DNA from: DAOTVS01 sp034436375
Lineage (GTDB): Bacteria > Chloroflexota > Anaerolineae > SpSt-313
NCBI GenBank assembly: GCA_034436375.1
Contig: DAOTVS010000006.1
Span: forward strand, 1 to 26,812
Length of the DNA stretch: 26,812 bases
Reading direction: 5' to 3'
A program made the position numbers and the translations under genes. How positions within the stretch are numbered: the first letter of the stretch is position 1; each line of letters begins with the position of its first letter. Under the pieces are notes generated by a model. The model was not told the origin of the DNA. It saw nothing but the letters and a program-made list of their open reading frames with translations, and did no database searches. Shown piece after piece: positions 13,749-21,430 of the stretch.

Positions 13749-14426
13749 ATGGCTTCGCTCTTTGAACGTGTCGGTGTCTTGATTTCCGCTAACCTCAACG
13801 CGCTGGTGACCCGAGCCATGAAGGCCAACAGCATCGCGGTCGTTGACGAATACATCCGCCGTGTGGAAGACCAGCTCGAGGAGCTCGAGGATGCCACCGC
13901 CACTGTCGGCGGCAACCTCAAGACGCTGCAGCGCAAGCGCGATGAGTTCCAGGCCAAAGCCGACGAGCTCGACCGCAATATCGACCTCTTCCTGCAGCAG
14001 GGCCGCGAGGACCTGGCGACGGCTGCGCAGAGCCGCTTCAACATGTTCAAGCGCATGGCCGACGGCTATGCCGAGCAGGCCAAGGGCCAGGAGGCCGAGT
14101 ATCAGAAACTGCTCGATGCCAAGCTCAAGCTCGAGGCCAAGCTGACCGAGATCCGTCAGGAGCGGGTGGAACTCCAGGCCAAGCTGGAGTTGGCCAAGTC
14201 TAAAGAGACCACCCACAAGGCGGTTGAGGGCGTATCCGGCGTGACCGTCGCCGATGCGGGCCTGGATGACATGCGTGAGGAGATCGAGAAGCGCCTCGAC
14301 AAGGCGAGCGCCCAGGGCGAGCTCGATGCCAAGCGCCTTGACAATCAGATGTCGGAAGTGCTCGAGGAACATAACCTCAGCATCCAGCTCCAGGAGCGCA
14401 AGCGGCGCCTGGGTCTGCAGTCGTAG
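13749..14426 (+). CDS. pspA: PspA/IM30 (Vipp1) family membrane-stress protein
   Basis: PspA proteins bind stressed inner membranes and assemble into ESCRT-III-like rods or rings. The 225-residue product opens with the amphipathic helix MASLFERVGVLISANLNAL, followed by the KANSIAVVDEYIRRVED helix and a long coiled coil rich in Gln, Glu, Lys and Ala (about 30-160 and 175-220). There is no Vipp1-like C-terminal extension. AAAGGAGG sits eight bases before the ATG. It is the first gene of a run that continues with two substrate-binding proteins, a coiled-coil membrane protein and a lipoprotein. The classical pspF/pspBC partners are absent, and no sigma-54 promoter was found upstream. Confidence 0.92.
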   Translation: MASLFERVGVLISANLNALVTRAMKANSIAVVDEYIRRVEDQLEELEDATATVGGNLKTLQRKRDEFQAKADELDRNIDLFLQQGREDLATAAQSRFNMFKRMADGYAEQAKGQEAEYQKLLDAKLKLEAKLTEIRQERVELQAKLELAKSKETTHKAVEGVSGVTVADAGLDDMREEIEKRLDKASAQGELDAKRLDNQMSEVLEEHNLSIQLQERKRRLGLQS

Positions 14427-14436
14427 TTGCGTATTC

Positions 14437-14538
14437 GGTGCGGGGGGCAGCGTAGGGCCTGCTCCCCCGCACCGGCCCCCACTGCGCCCAGTGTACGGGC
14501 GGCGCAGTGGGTTCTCCGGCTTCCGCAGGTTTCCCTGC
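14437..14538 (+). other. Three tandem GC-rich hairpins between pspA and the next gene
   Basis: The 141-bp gap holds three stems. Stem 1 pairs GGTGCGGGGG (14437-14446) with 14464-14473 and continues inward by four pairs. Stem 2 pairs CCCACTGCGCC (14478-14488) with 14501-14511. Stem 3 pairs GCAGG (14525-14529) with CCTGC (14534-14538). None has a proper U-tract. They may partly terminate transcription or protect the pspA mRNA end, so that pspA is made in excess over the downstream proteins. Confidence 0.55.
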
Positions 14539-14567
14539 CTGCCGACCTCCTGCTGGAGGGACTGGGA

Positions 14568-15752
14568 ATGAACCGAACCCGCGTGATCTTTTTCGTGGTC
14601 ATCGCCATTGCACTCGTGGTCGTCGGCGCCTCACTGGCCATGCGCCAGATGGGCGTCCGATCGCCTATCGCCCAGGCGCCAGCCACGCTGGAGGTGCGCG
14701 TCGTCTGCGCGCTCCCCGTGGAGCCCTTTGTCAGCCAGGCCGCTGAACAATACAACAAAGAGAATCACCAGAGCGAGGGGCGCCCGGTGCACATCACTGT
14801 GATCCCCATGGATGGCCTGACCGCCATGGGCCGCTGGGAGCGCGACGAGATGAGCCCCATCCCCACGGTCTGGATTCCAGATAGCCGCTACCTGGTGGAG
14901 CTGGTCAATGCCACGCTCAAGGAAAAGCGCGGGGGAGACGTGTTCCTGACGGACGGCGAGTACCGCGCCCGCCCGATCGCCACTTCGCTCTTTTCCTGGG
15001 GCATTTATCAGAGCCGGGCCGAGGTGCTCCGCGCCAGGTACGGAGAGATCAATTGGCGCGCCATCCATGATGCGGCTACTGCCAAGGGCGGTTGGCCCGA
15101 GATCGGCGGCAAGCCCGACTGGGGCTATTTCAAGCTTGTGGTGCCCAACCCGCACAAGAATGTGGGCGGGCTGATGGCTATGGTCGCCGCAGCCGGCGAG
15201 TATTACGGCAAGACGCAGATCACAGCCGCCGATGTCACCAACCCCCAGTTCCAGCAGTGGCTCAAGGAGCTGATGGGCGCCGTAACCGATTTCAGCAGCC
15301 TGGGCTCGTACTCCGTAGAGAACCTGGCCCTCTTCGGTTACTCCATGGGTGATGGAGGGCAGCTCCTCGAGAGCGATCTGTTGCAGAACATGGCCGGCAT
15401 CCAGACCCGGTGGGCCGACCCATTGGTGATCGTCTACCCCAAGTACCTGACCTGGTTTGACTTCCCGTTCACGATTTGGATGGGTGAGGAGACCAGCGCG
15501 CAGGAAAAGAACGCTGCTCTGGACTTTGAGCGCTATCTGCTCACGCCCGATGTGCAGCGCATTGCCATCCAGAGCGGCCTGCGCCCCGCCAACCCAGAGG
15601 TACCCATTAGTGGGCAGGATACGCTCTTTGCCAAGTGGCAAAACCAGGGTGTGATGACGGTAGTACCGCGCAGCACGGCCATGCGCTCGCCCGACCGCGA
15701 GGTCCTGCTGGCGCTCCTGCGCTGGTTCGACCTGAACGTGACGGAACAGTGA
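14568..15752 (+). CDS. Membrane-anchored extracellular substrate-binding protein
   Basis: A 394-residue protein with one N-terminal TM anchor (about residues 6-25) and no lipobox, followed by a periplasmic-binding-protein fold of the ModA/SBP type. Supporting features are an opening strand LEVRVVCALPVEPFVSQAA, the PTVWIPDS block typical of the first hinge strand, and the C-terminal FERYLLTPDVQRIAIQSGLRP segment seen in such domains. GGAGGG lies seven bases before the ATG, and an in-frame upstream extension has no ribosome site. It is co-transcribed with the next gene (14-base gap), whose N-terminal half has the same fold. No permease or ATPase follows, so a sensing or scaffold role outside the membrane is as likely as uptake. 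The ligand is unknown. Confidence 0.75.
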   Translation: MNRTRVIFFVVIAIALVVVGASLAMRQMGVRSPIAQAPATLEVRVVCALPVEPFVSQAAEQYNKENHQSEGRPVHITVIPMDGLTAMGRWERDEMSPIPTVWIPDSRYLVELVNATLKEKRGGDVFLTDGEYRARPIATSLFSWGIYQSRAEVLRARYGEINWRAIHDAATAKGGWPEIGGKPDWGYFKLVVPNPHKNVGGLMAMVAAAGEYYGKTQITAADVTNPQFQQWLKELMGAVTDFSSLGSYSVENLALFGYSMGDGGQLLESDLLQNMAGIQTRWADPLVIVYPKYLTWFDFPFTIWMGEETSAQEKNAALDFERYLLTPDVQRIAIQSGLRPANPEVPISGQDTLFAKWQNQGVMTVVPRSTAMRSPDREVLLALLRWFDLNVTEQ

Positions 15753-15766
15753 CAGGAGCAGCGATC

Positions 15767-17539
15767 ATGCGCAAGCAATACCCAGGTCGCGAGGCCGGCA
15801 ATTCGCGCGCATCTCGCCATACTCGCAGTGCGTGGGGGGCGGCAGCCCAGCAACCCCAGGTCAGCCCCCGGAACCGCACCTGGCTATGGGTCGCGATCGT
15901 GCTCCTGGCGGTCGGGGTGCCCGTCTGTGCCTGTGTGGCCCTGCCACTGCTGGTCCGCAACTACCAGGCCGCCAACAAGCCGGTAGTGCTGCAAGTCGCC
16001 TACTCACCAGAAAAGGAAGATCTCTTTACAGAGCTGGTGCGCGACTTTCAGGCTACCCACCCGCGCCTGCCCGATGGGCATCCGATAGAGATCCGTGCGA
16101 CCAAGTCCGACCCCGACGCCATGATCGACGGCGCCCTGGCCGGCCAGTATCAGGCTATCACCCCCGACTCGTCCATCTGGCTGACGCAGTTGGACATTGC
16201 GCGCCAGCAGCAGCAAGGCGGTGAGATCACAACCCTGGGCCAGGGCGCCTCGATGGTCGGCGAGGTCACCCGCTATGCTGTGAGCCCGGTGGTCGTCGCC
16301 ATGTGGGAAGATACGGCCCGCTCCATTGGCTATCCTGCCAAGAGTATGAGTTGGGGCGATCTGCTGAGCAAGGCCCGTTCCGATCCAAACTTTAAGTGGA
16401 GCCACCCCTCCACCAGCTCGGCCGCGGGGCTCCTGGCGACCCTGGCCGAATTCTACGCCGGCAGCGGCAAGACGCGCGGCCTGACCAAAGACGACGCCAC
16501 GGCCAAGGGCACGCTGGATTATGTCGGCGCGCTGGAAAAGACCGTGCGTTACTATGGTGAGGGCGAGCTGGCTCTGATCGACCAGATGGCCCAGCAGGGC
16601 CCCTCCTACCTGGACGCCGTCGTGGCGCAGGAGCAGCTCGTCATCCGTTTCAACCAGCAGGGCAAAGGCAAGGGCAAGCTGGTAGCGATCTACCCCACCG
16701 AGGGCTCGTTGTGGGAGGACCATCCGCTGGCGCTGCTGGAGCAGCCCGACCTCACGGCCGATCAGCGGCTGGCCTTTACCGCCTTGAGCAATTATCTGCT
16801 CTCGCCCGAGGCCCAGCAGCGCATCTTGAGGGCGGGCTACCGGCCCGTGGACCTGAACATCCGTCTCGATAGCCCAGATTCGCCCATCAAGGCGGCCAAC
16901 GGGGTAGATCCGCTGCAGCCGAAAACCGTGCTGCAGATCCCGGGCGGCGGGGTGCTTCAGGTGGTGCGCGACGTATGGTGGTACACCAAACGCCACACCA
17001 ACGTCTACCTGGTGGCTGACGTTTCGGGCAGCATGGACGGGCAAAAGCTCGACGATGCCAAGGCGGCCCTGCACACCTTCCTGGGCCAGATCCGGGGCGA
17101 CCAGGAACGGGTCGGCCTGATCAGTTTTGCCAGCGACATCAATGAGGTCGTGCCGTTGGGCCTGCTGCAGGACAACCGCGGCGCGATGGAGCAGGGCATC
17201 GACTCACTCGTCGCAGATGGCAACACCTCGCTAGTCGACGCCGTGGATCGCGCCTATACTGAGTTGCAGACCCTGAATGACCGCGAGCGCATCAACGCCA
17301 TCGTCGTCATGACCGATGGCAAGGAGAACAACTCGTACCTGGCCCTGGATGAGCTCGTCGCCAAGATCCGGGCTGGCAATCAGCAGGGCCCGCCCGTCGT
17401 CATCTTTTGCATCGCCTATGGCAAAGATGCCGACATGGGGACCCTGCAAGCCATCGCCGAGGTCACCAATGGCCAGGCCCGTAGGGGCGACCCGGAGACC
17501 ATCAGGCAGCTGTACAAACTGCTCTCAGCATACTTTTGA
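15767..17539 (+). CDS. Substrate-binding domain fused to a von Willebrand factor A domain
   Basis: A 590-residue membrane-anchored protein. After a basic N-terminus of about 38 residues comes one TM segment (39-64), then a substrate-binding domain (about 74-380; its SNYLLSPEAQQRILRAGYRP segment parallels the previous protein), and a C-terminal VWA domain (about 410-575). The MIDAS metal site is complete: DVSGS (418-422), Thr487 and Asp517 (MTDG). The VWA domain should bind a protein partner through a divalent metal. AGGAG lies eight bases before the ATG. Similar fusions are known in actinobacteria and Chloroflexota, but their function is not settled. A CTATCAGC-type repeat begins three bases after the stop. 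Confidence 0.88.
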   Translation: MRKQYPGREAGNSRASRHTRSAWGAAAQQPQVSPRNRTWLWVAIVLLAVGVPVCACVALPLLVRNYQAANKPVVLQVAYSPEKEDLFTELVRDFQATHPRLPDGHPIEIRATKSDPDAMIDGALAGQYQAITPDSSIWLTQLDIARQQQQGGEITTLGQGASMVGEVTRYAVSPVVVAMWEDTARSIGYPAKSMSWGDLLSKARSDPNFKWSHPSTSSAAGLLATLAEFYAGSGKTRGLTKDDATAKGTLDYVGALEKTVRYYGEGELALIDQMAQQGPSYLDAVVAQEQLVIRFNQQGKGKGKLVAIYPTEGSLWEDHPLALLEQPDLTADQRLAFTALSNYLLSPEAQQRILRAGYRPVDLNIRLDSPDSPIKAANGVDPLQPKTVLQIPGGGVLQVVRDVWWYTKRHTNVYLVADVSGSMDGQKLDDAKAALHTFLGQIRGDQERVGLISFASDINEVVPLGLLQDNRGAMEQGIDSLVADGNTSLVDAVDRAYTELQTLNDRERINAIVVMTDGKENNSYLALDELVAKIRAGNQQGPPVVIFCIAYGKDADMGTLQAIAEVTNGQARRGDPETIRQLYKLLSAYF

Positions 17540-17542
17540 CAA

Positions 17543-17679
17543 GCTATCAGCAATCAGCTTCCGGGCTGACTCAAACGCCGTGGTGTCGGCAGGAGCTTCG
17601 CCCTTCCATCATGGCCATGGCGGAGCAGGCTTTCCAGCCTGCCGGCACACCGGTTGGGCCAGGCAAATCGCTGATTGCT
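17543..17679. repeat. Intergenic element bounded by AGCAATCAGC inverted ends
   Basis: AGCAATCAGC (17549-17558, extended to the left as GCTATC) is inverted at 17670-17679 (GCTGATTGCT). Inside is a separate hairpin, GCAGGC-TTTCCA-GCCTGC, and the flanking GGCAGG/CCTGCC pairs. It has no gene and no T-tract. It fills the 154-bp gap between the VWA protein and the next gene and resembles the 8687-8830 element in its ends, not its interior. Confidence 0.5.
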
Positions 17680-17693
17680 TCACAGGAGGTACC

Positions 17694-18512
17694 GTGGCCG
17701 ATACACAGCGTCGGGATCGTCTGCAAGGGCGGGCGCTCGCGGCCATCATCAGTCACGCCGTCTTTCGCCTGGAAAGCGCGATTACCATTGCGCTCACGCT
17801 CATCCTGGTATTCCTGTATCCCAACCCCTTTTACTGGTGGCAATGGTGGTACTGGTTGGTGTTGGGCGCTGCCGGGGAGGCAGGCATCGTCATCACCAGC
17901 ATTTTCGATGCGACGACGGCGCAGCAGGTAGTGGCCGATATGTTCCGTGAGACGTACAACCCGGCGGTCATCCAGACGGCTGCCCTGCACGCCCAGGTCG
18001 TGCGCGCCCTGGAGTACCAGCGCCGCATCGGTGACCTGGTAGCGCGCACGCCCGCTGGCCCCCTGCGCGACCGGGTGCGAGACAGCGCCGCCGGCATTGG
18101 CGAGTGGATCGGCAACATCTTTAACCTGGCGCGCCGCCTCGACACGTATGAGCGCGATGAGCTGATCCACCAGGATGCGCGCTCCATGCAGGCCGAGCTG
18201 CAGGACCTGCAGGTTCGCCTGGCCCGCGAGCGCGACGAGGCCGTGCGCGCCGAGATCGAGGAGGCCATCCGGGCCAAGGAACAGCAGCGGGAAAACCTCG
18301 AGCGCCTGCGCAACACCATGGAGCGTGCGCGCGTACAGCTCGAAGCGAGCCTGACCGCCCTGGGCACCGTCTACTCTCAGCTCCTGCTGGTGGGAGCACG
18401 CGACGTCGACTCGGCCCATGCCCGGCGCGTCTCTGAGAGCATCAATGAGCAAGTGGCCACCCTGAACGACCTGCTGGAGGCCATGAGCCAAGTCTATTCG
18501 GGAAAGGTCTAA
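17694..18512 (+). CDS. Two-TM protein with a long cytoplasmic coiled coil, unknown function
   Basis: No family was identified with confidence. The 272-residue product has two adjacent TM segments near the N-terminus (about 28-43 and 50-70, separated by the aromatic turn NPFYWWQWWYW). A long helical, charge-rich region follows, with a clear coiled coil from about 150 to 230 (repeated Arg/Glu/Gln heptads). The GTG start is set by AGGAGGT a few bases upstream. The layout is loosely like XpaC-type proteins that travel with TelA and VWA genes, but sequence identity cannot be claimed. Lying between the VWA fusion and the LivK-like lipoprotein, it may be the membrane partner that PspA or the VWA domain touches; this is inference. 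Confidence 0.65.
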   Translation: MADTQRRDRLQGRALAAIISHAVFRLESAITIALTLILVFLYPNPFYWWQWWYWLVLGAAGEAGIVITSIFDATTAQQVVADMFRETYNPAVIQTAALHAQVVRALEYQRRIGDLVARTPAGPLRDRVRDSAAGIGEWIGNIFNLARRLDTYERDELIHQDARSMQAELQDLQVRLARERDEAVRAEIEEAIRAKEQQRENLERLRNTMERARVQLEASLTALGTVYSQLLLVGARDVDSAHARRVSESINEQVATLNDLLEAMSQVYSGKV

Positions 18513-18524
18513 GGAGTCATGACC

Positions 18525-19685
18525 ATGAGGCAAAGAGCACTTTGCCGCTTGTCGAGGTTGCTCAGCTTGCTCTGCCTGCTATCGATCCTGTTCGTCGCAG
18601 CCGGCTGCGGCCCGGCGCCCCTCAAGAGCGATGTCATCGTCTATGTGGCCGCCCCACTCTCCGGCTGGCAGGCGGAGGGCGGGCAGACCGTCGCCGGCGG
18701 CGTGCGCCTGATGGCCGACCGCCTCAACCGCTCGGGGGGGCTGCTGGGGCATCGCGTCAAAGTGGTGGCCCTCGACGATGAGGCCGATAGCGAGGTTGCC
18801 GCCAAGATCGCCCAGGACGTGGCCCAGAGTATGAGCCAGGAACAGGTGATCGGCGTCATCGGCCACTACAACAGCGACCAGACGGCCGCCGCCATGGAGG
18901 TCTATAAGGACCTGCCGCTCATCGTCATCACGCCGACGTCCTCAGACGTCTCGCTCACCACTCACGGCTACCGGAACCTGTTCCGGGTCAATGCCACCGA
19001 CGCGGCCCAGGCCCCAGCCGATGCCGAGTTCCTGCTGAAAGAACTGGGCGCCAGGAAGATCGCTGTCGTTTATGCCAACAACGGCTATGGGCGAGGCTTG
19101 CGCGACCAGATGCGTCAGGCGCTGAAAGCCCAGGGGGTGGAACCCGCGGCGGAAATCGAGATCCCCGAGGCCGCTTCTACCCAGCAGTCCGCGGTAGACA
19201 AGATCGTCGCACTGAACCCCGACGCCGTCTTCCTGGCAGGATATGAGACAGAAGGTTATGTCGTACTGCCCGAGCTGCGCGACGCCGGCTACAAGGGCGC
19301 CTTTATGGCCTCCGACGGGTGCTTCCTGTATGCGTTTGTCGATGGCTCCGGCCCGGCGGCGGAGGGCGCCTATGTAAGCGGCATCACCCCCGACTCGCGC
19401 GTGGTGGCCGACGACGCCTGGTGGAAAGAATATCAGGATGTCGAAAAGCGTAACCCCGGCACCTACTCGGCCGCCGGCTATGCCGCCATGGCCGTGCTCG
19501 CCCAAGGCGTGCAGAAAGCCAAGAGCTTTGACAGCACCCAGATCGAACAGGCCCTACACCAGATCAACTACTCCTCGTTGATTGGCCAGATCTCCTACGA
19601 CGACAAGGGCGATCTCACCCAGCAGCCCATCTACATCTTCCAGGTGCAGGGGGGCAAGTTCGTGCAGATCAAACCCAAGCCCTGA
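18525..19685 (+). CDS. LivK-like lipoprotein, branched-chain amino acid-type substrate-binding protein
   Basis: A type I periplasmic-binding-protein (receptor-family ligand-binding) lipoprotein. A signal peptide with a leucine-rich core ends in the lipobox VAAGC, putting the lipid-bearing cysteine at residue 28. The mature part shows the usual APLSGWQAEGGQTVAGGVRL opening, GVIGHYNSDQTAAA and ITPTSSDVSL in lobe 1, and KIAVVYANNGYGRGL in lobe 2. The ATG at 18525 has AAGGAG eight bases upstream; the ATG two codons earlier is only two bases from it. It overlaps the untranslated end of the previous gene closely, so it is in the same operon. No livHMGF transporter genes follow, which leaves it an orphan receptor. 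The next gene is convergent, 12 bases away. Confidence 0.88.
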   Translation: MRQRALCRLSRLLSLLCLLSILFVAAGCGPAPLKSDVIVYVAAPLSGWQAEGGQTVAGGVRLMADRLNRSGGLLGHRVKVVALDDEADSEVAAKIAQDVAQSMSQEQVIGVIGHYNSDQTAAAMEVYKDLPLIVITPTSSDVSLTTHGYRNLFRVNATDAAQAPADAEFLLKELGARKIAVVYANNGYGRGLRDQMRQALKAQGVEPAAEIEIPEAASTQQSAVDKIVALNPDAVFLAGYETEGYVVLPELRDAGYKGAFMASDGCFLYAFVDGSGPAAEGAYVSGITPDSRVVADDAWWKEYQDVEKRNPGTYSAAGYAAMAVLAQGVQKAKSFDSTQIEQALHQINYSSLIGQISYDDKGDLTQQPIYIFQVQGGKFVQIKPKP

Positions 19686-19697
19686 TCGGGGCACGCT

Positions 19698-20525
19698 CTA
19701 CACTCCCCCAAACGCCGAAATGCCGCCATCGACGATCAGACTCGTGCCGTGCACAAACGCCGCCAGGTCCGAGAGCAGGAACAGGGCCGGCCCGACCAGG
19801 TCTTCGGGCTGGCCCAGGCGGCCCATGGGGGTGTGCGCGATGATCCGCCGCCCCCGCTCCGTCAGAGCAGCTGTCTCTTGATCATAGAGCAGGAAGCGGT
19901 TTTGCTCGGTAAGAAAGAACCCGGGCACCAGTGCGTTGACCCGGATGCCGGGCGAGTATTCCTGCGCCATGTGCACAGCCAGCCACTGGGTGAAATTCAC
20001 GACCGCCGCCTTGGCCGCCGAATAGGCCACGCTGCGAGTCAGCGGCCGATAGGCCCCCATAGAGCCGATGTTGAGGATGGCCCCGCCCCCCTGCCCCGCC
20101 ATATACCGGCCAAAAACCTGGCAGGGCAGAAAAGTGCCCATAAAGTTCAGATCGAAGACCCAGCGCACGGCTTCCTCGGGCAGATCAAAGAACGAGAGAT
20201 CCTCACTCGTGGTGGCCTCTTTCCGCGCGCCACCTGCCCCGTTGATGAGGATGTCGATGCGGCCAAAGGTCTCCAACACCCGCTCCGCGAGCGCAGCCAG
20301 GGATCCCTTGTCCAGCACGTTCGCGGCCTCGCCGAGCGCCCAGCCCCCCTCGGCGACGATGCGGTCCGCCACGGCCTGGGCCTTTTCGGGGTGATTGTGG
20401 CCGACCACCGCCACCGCCGCCCCCTGCCGGCCCAACGCCAGCGCCAGCGTGCTGCACAGCACCCCACTGCCGCCGGTGATTACGGCCACCTTGCCCTCGA
20501 AATTGAATGCGCTGGCTGGGTTCAT
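19698..20525 (-). CDS. SDR oxidoreductase of the D-mannonate oxidoreductase (fructuronate reductase) type
   Basis: This NAD(P)-dependent short-chain dehydrogenase probably interconverts D-fructuronate and D-mannonate or a related sugar acid. The cofactor loop is TGGSGVLC (17-24), in which Cys replaces the last Gly, as is typical for this subgroup. It also shows NGAG (95-98), Asn127, catalytic Ser155, Tyr168 and Lys172 (YSAAK), and the long QWLAVHMAQEYSPGIRVNAL and PGFFLTEQNRFLL blocks that mark the mannonate-oxidoreductase branch. Its 275 residues are normal. The ATG overlaps the stop of the NagB-like gene as ATGA. It is the last gene of the catabolic operon. No uxaC, uxuA or kdgK is visible, so the pathway around it is not the standard one. 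Confidence 0.85.
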   Translation of the reverse strand: MNPASAFNFEGKVAVITGGSGVLCSTLALALGRQGAAVAVVGHNHPEKAQAVADRIVAEGGWALGEAANVLDKGSLAALAERVLETFGRIDILINGAGGARKEATTSEDLSFFDLPEEAVRWVFDLNFMGTFLPCQVFGRYMAGQGGGAILNIGSMGAYRPLTRSVAYSAAKAAVVNFTQWLAVHMAQEYSPGIRVNALVPGFFLTEQNRFLLYDQETAALTERGRRIIAHTPMGRLGQPEDLVGPALFLLSDLAAFVHGTSLIVDGGISAFGGV

Positions 20526-21313
20526 GGCTGCCTGCCCCGCTCGGCCAGGAAAAGGGCCGCCGAGTCGCGATCGACATAGAGCACCGCCGAGGGATGCCGG
20601 CGCAGAATCGTCGCCGGGCAGGCGGCCGAGATGGGCCCCAGCAAAGTATCGTGCACAGCCTGCGCCTTGGTCGGCCCGGGGACGCAGATGTGCAGATGGG
20701 CCGCCCCGACCAGCACGGGGATAGTGACAGTGAGCGCCTGCGTGGGCACCACCGCCAAGGTGGGGAAACAGCCGTCATGCACCTGCTGCTCCCGCGACCG
20801 TTGGGCCAGCCGCACCACCTTGACCGTGAGGGGGTCCTCGAAATCGGCGTCGGGTGGATCGTTGAACGCCAGGTGACCGTTCTCGCCGATGCCCCCGCAG
20901 ACGATGTCGATGGGCCCCTCTGCCAGCAAGCCGGCATAGCGCGCGCACTCCGCCGCCGGGTCCGCCAAACCATTCAGATAGTGTACGGCGCCCGGCCGCA
21001 CGCGCGCGAACAGATGCTCGCGTAAATAGCGGGCAAAGCTTTGTGGCGCATCGCCGCTCAGGCCCACATATTCATCCATATGCAGGGCCGTGACCCGCGG
21101 CCAGTCGATCCCAGGCAGCGCACCGAGCTCGGCCAGCATCTCGTTCTGCGAAGGCGCCGCCGCAAAAATCATGCGCGCTCGAGCAGCGCTCTGCAGCGCG
21201 GCGCGCATGTCTGCCGCCACCGCCTGTGCGGCGGCCGCGCCCAGTGCAGCCCGGTCCGCATAGATGCGCACTTGCAGCCGGTCGATCGTCAGTTCTTCGA
21301 GCAAGTTATCCAT
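20522..21313 (-). CDS. NagB-like sugar-phosphate isomerase/deaminase (divergent glucosamine-6-phosphate deaminase)
   Basis: Member of the glucosamine-6-phosphate deaminase/6-phosphogluconolactonase fold. NagB marks are HMDEYVGL (78-85) with the catalytic aspartate, and GGIGENGHLAFNDP (140-153) with the catalytic histidine; the usual Glu after FN is Asp here. The N-terminal phosphate loop, normally a PTGSTP-like motif, reads AAAPSQNEML (51-60). The substrate may therefore differ from glucosamine 6-phosphate. The ATG at 21313 lies nine bases after AAAGG; a longer in-frame N-terminus has no support. The 263-residue length fits. A 117-bp gap separates it from the upstream gene, the largest in this operon, and no good promoter was found there. 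No nagA or nagK is present. Confidence 0.8.
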   Translation of the reverse strand: MDNLLEELTIDRLQVRIYADRAALGAAAAQAVAADMRAALQSAARARMIFAAAPSQNEMLAELGALPGIDWPRVTALHMDEYVGLSGDAPQSFARYLREHLFARVRPGAVHYLNGLADPAAECARYAGLLAEGPIDIVCGGIGENGHLAFNDPPDADFEDPLTVKVVRLAQRSREQQVHDGCFPTLAVVPTQALTVTIPVLVGAAHLHICVPGPTKAQAVHDTLLGPISAACPATILRRHPSAVLYVDRDSAALFLAERGRQP

Positions 21314-21430
21314 TCTCTCGAGCCTTTCCGCGTGGGCGGAGCGCACTGTCCAGCAACCGCCAGAGCCTACCGCAAGATAACGCATGAGAGCAGGCAGCAA
21401 CTGCGACGGGGGGACTGGAACGCTTGCCTG

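Noticed and set aside
18525..19685. Functional branched-chain amino acid ABC transporter
   Set aside because: Only the binding lipoprotein is present. No permease or ATPase gene follows, as the next gene is a convergent dehydrogenase.
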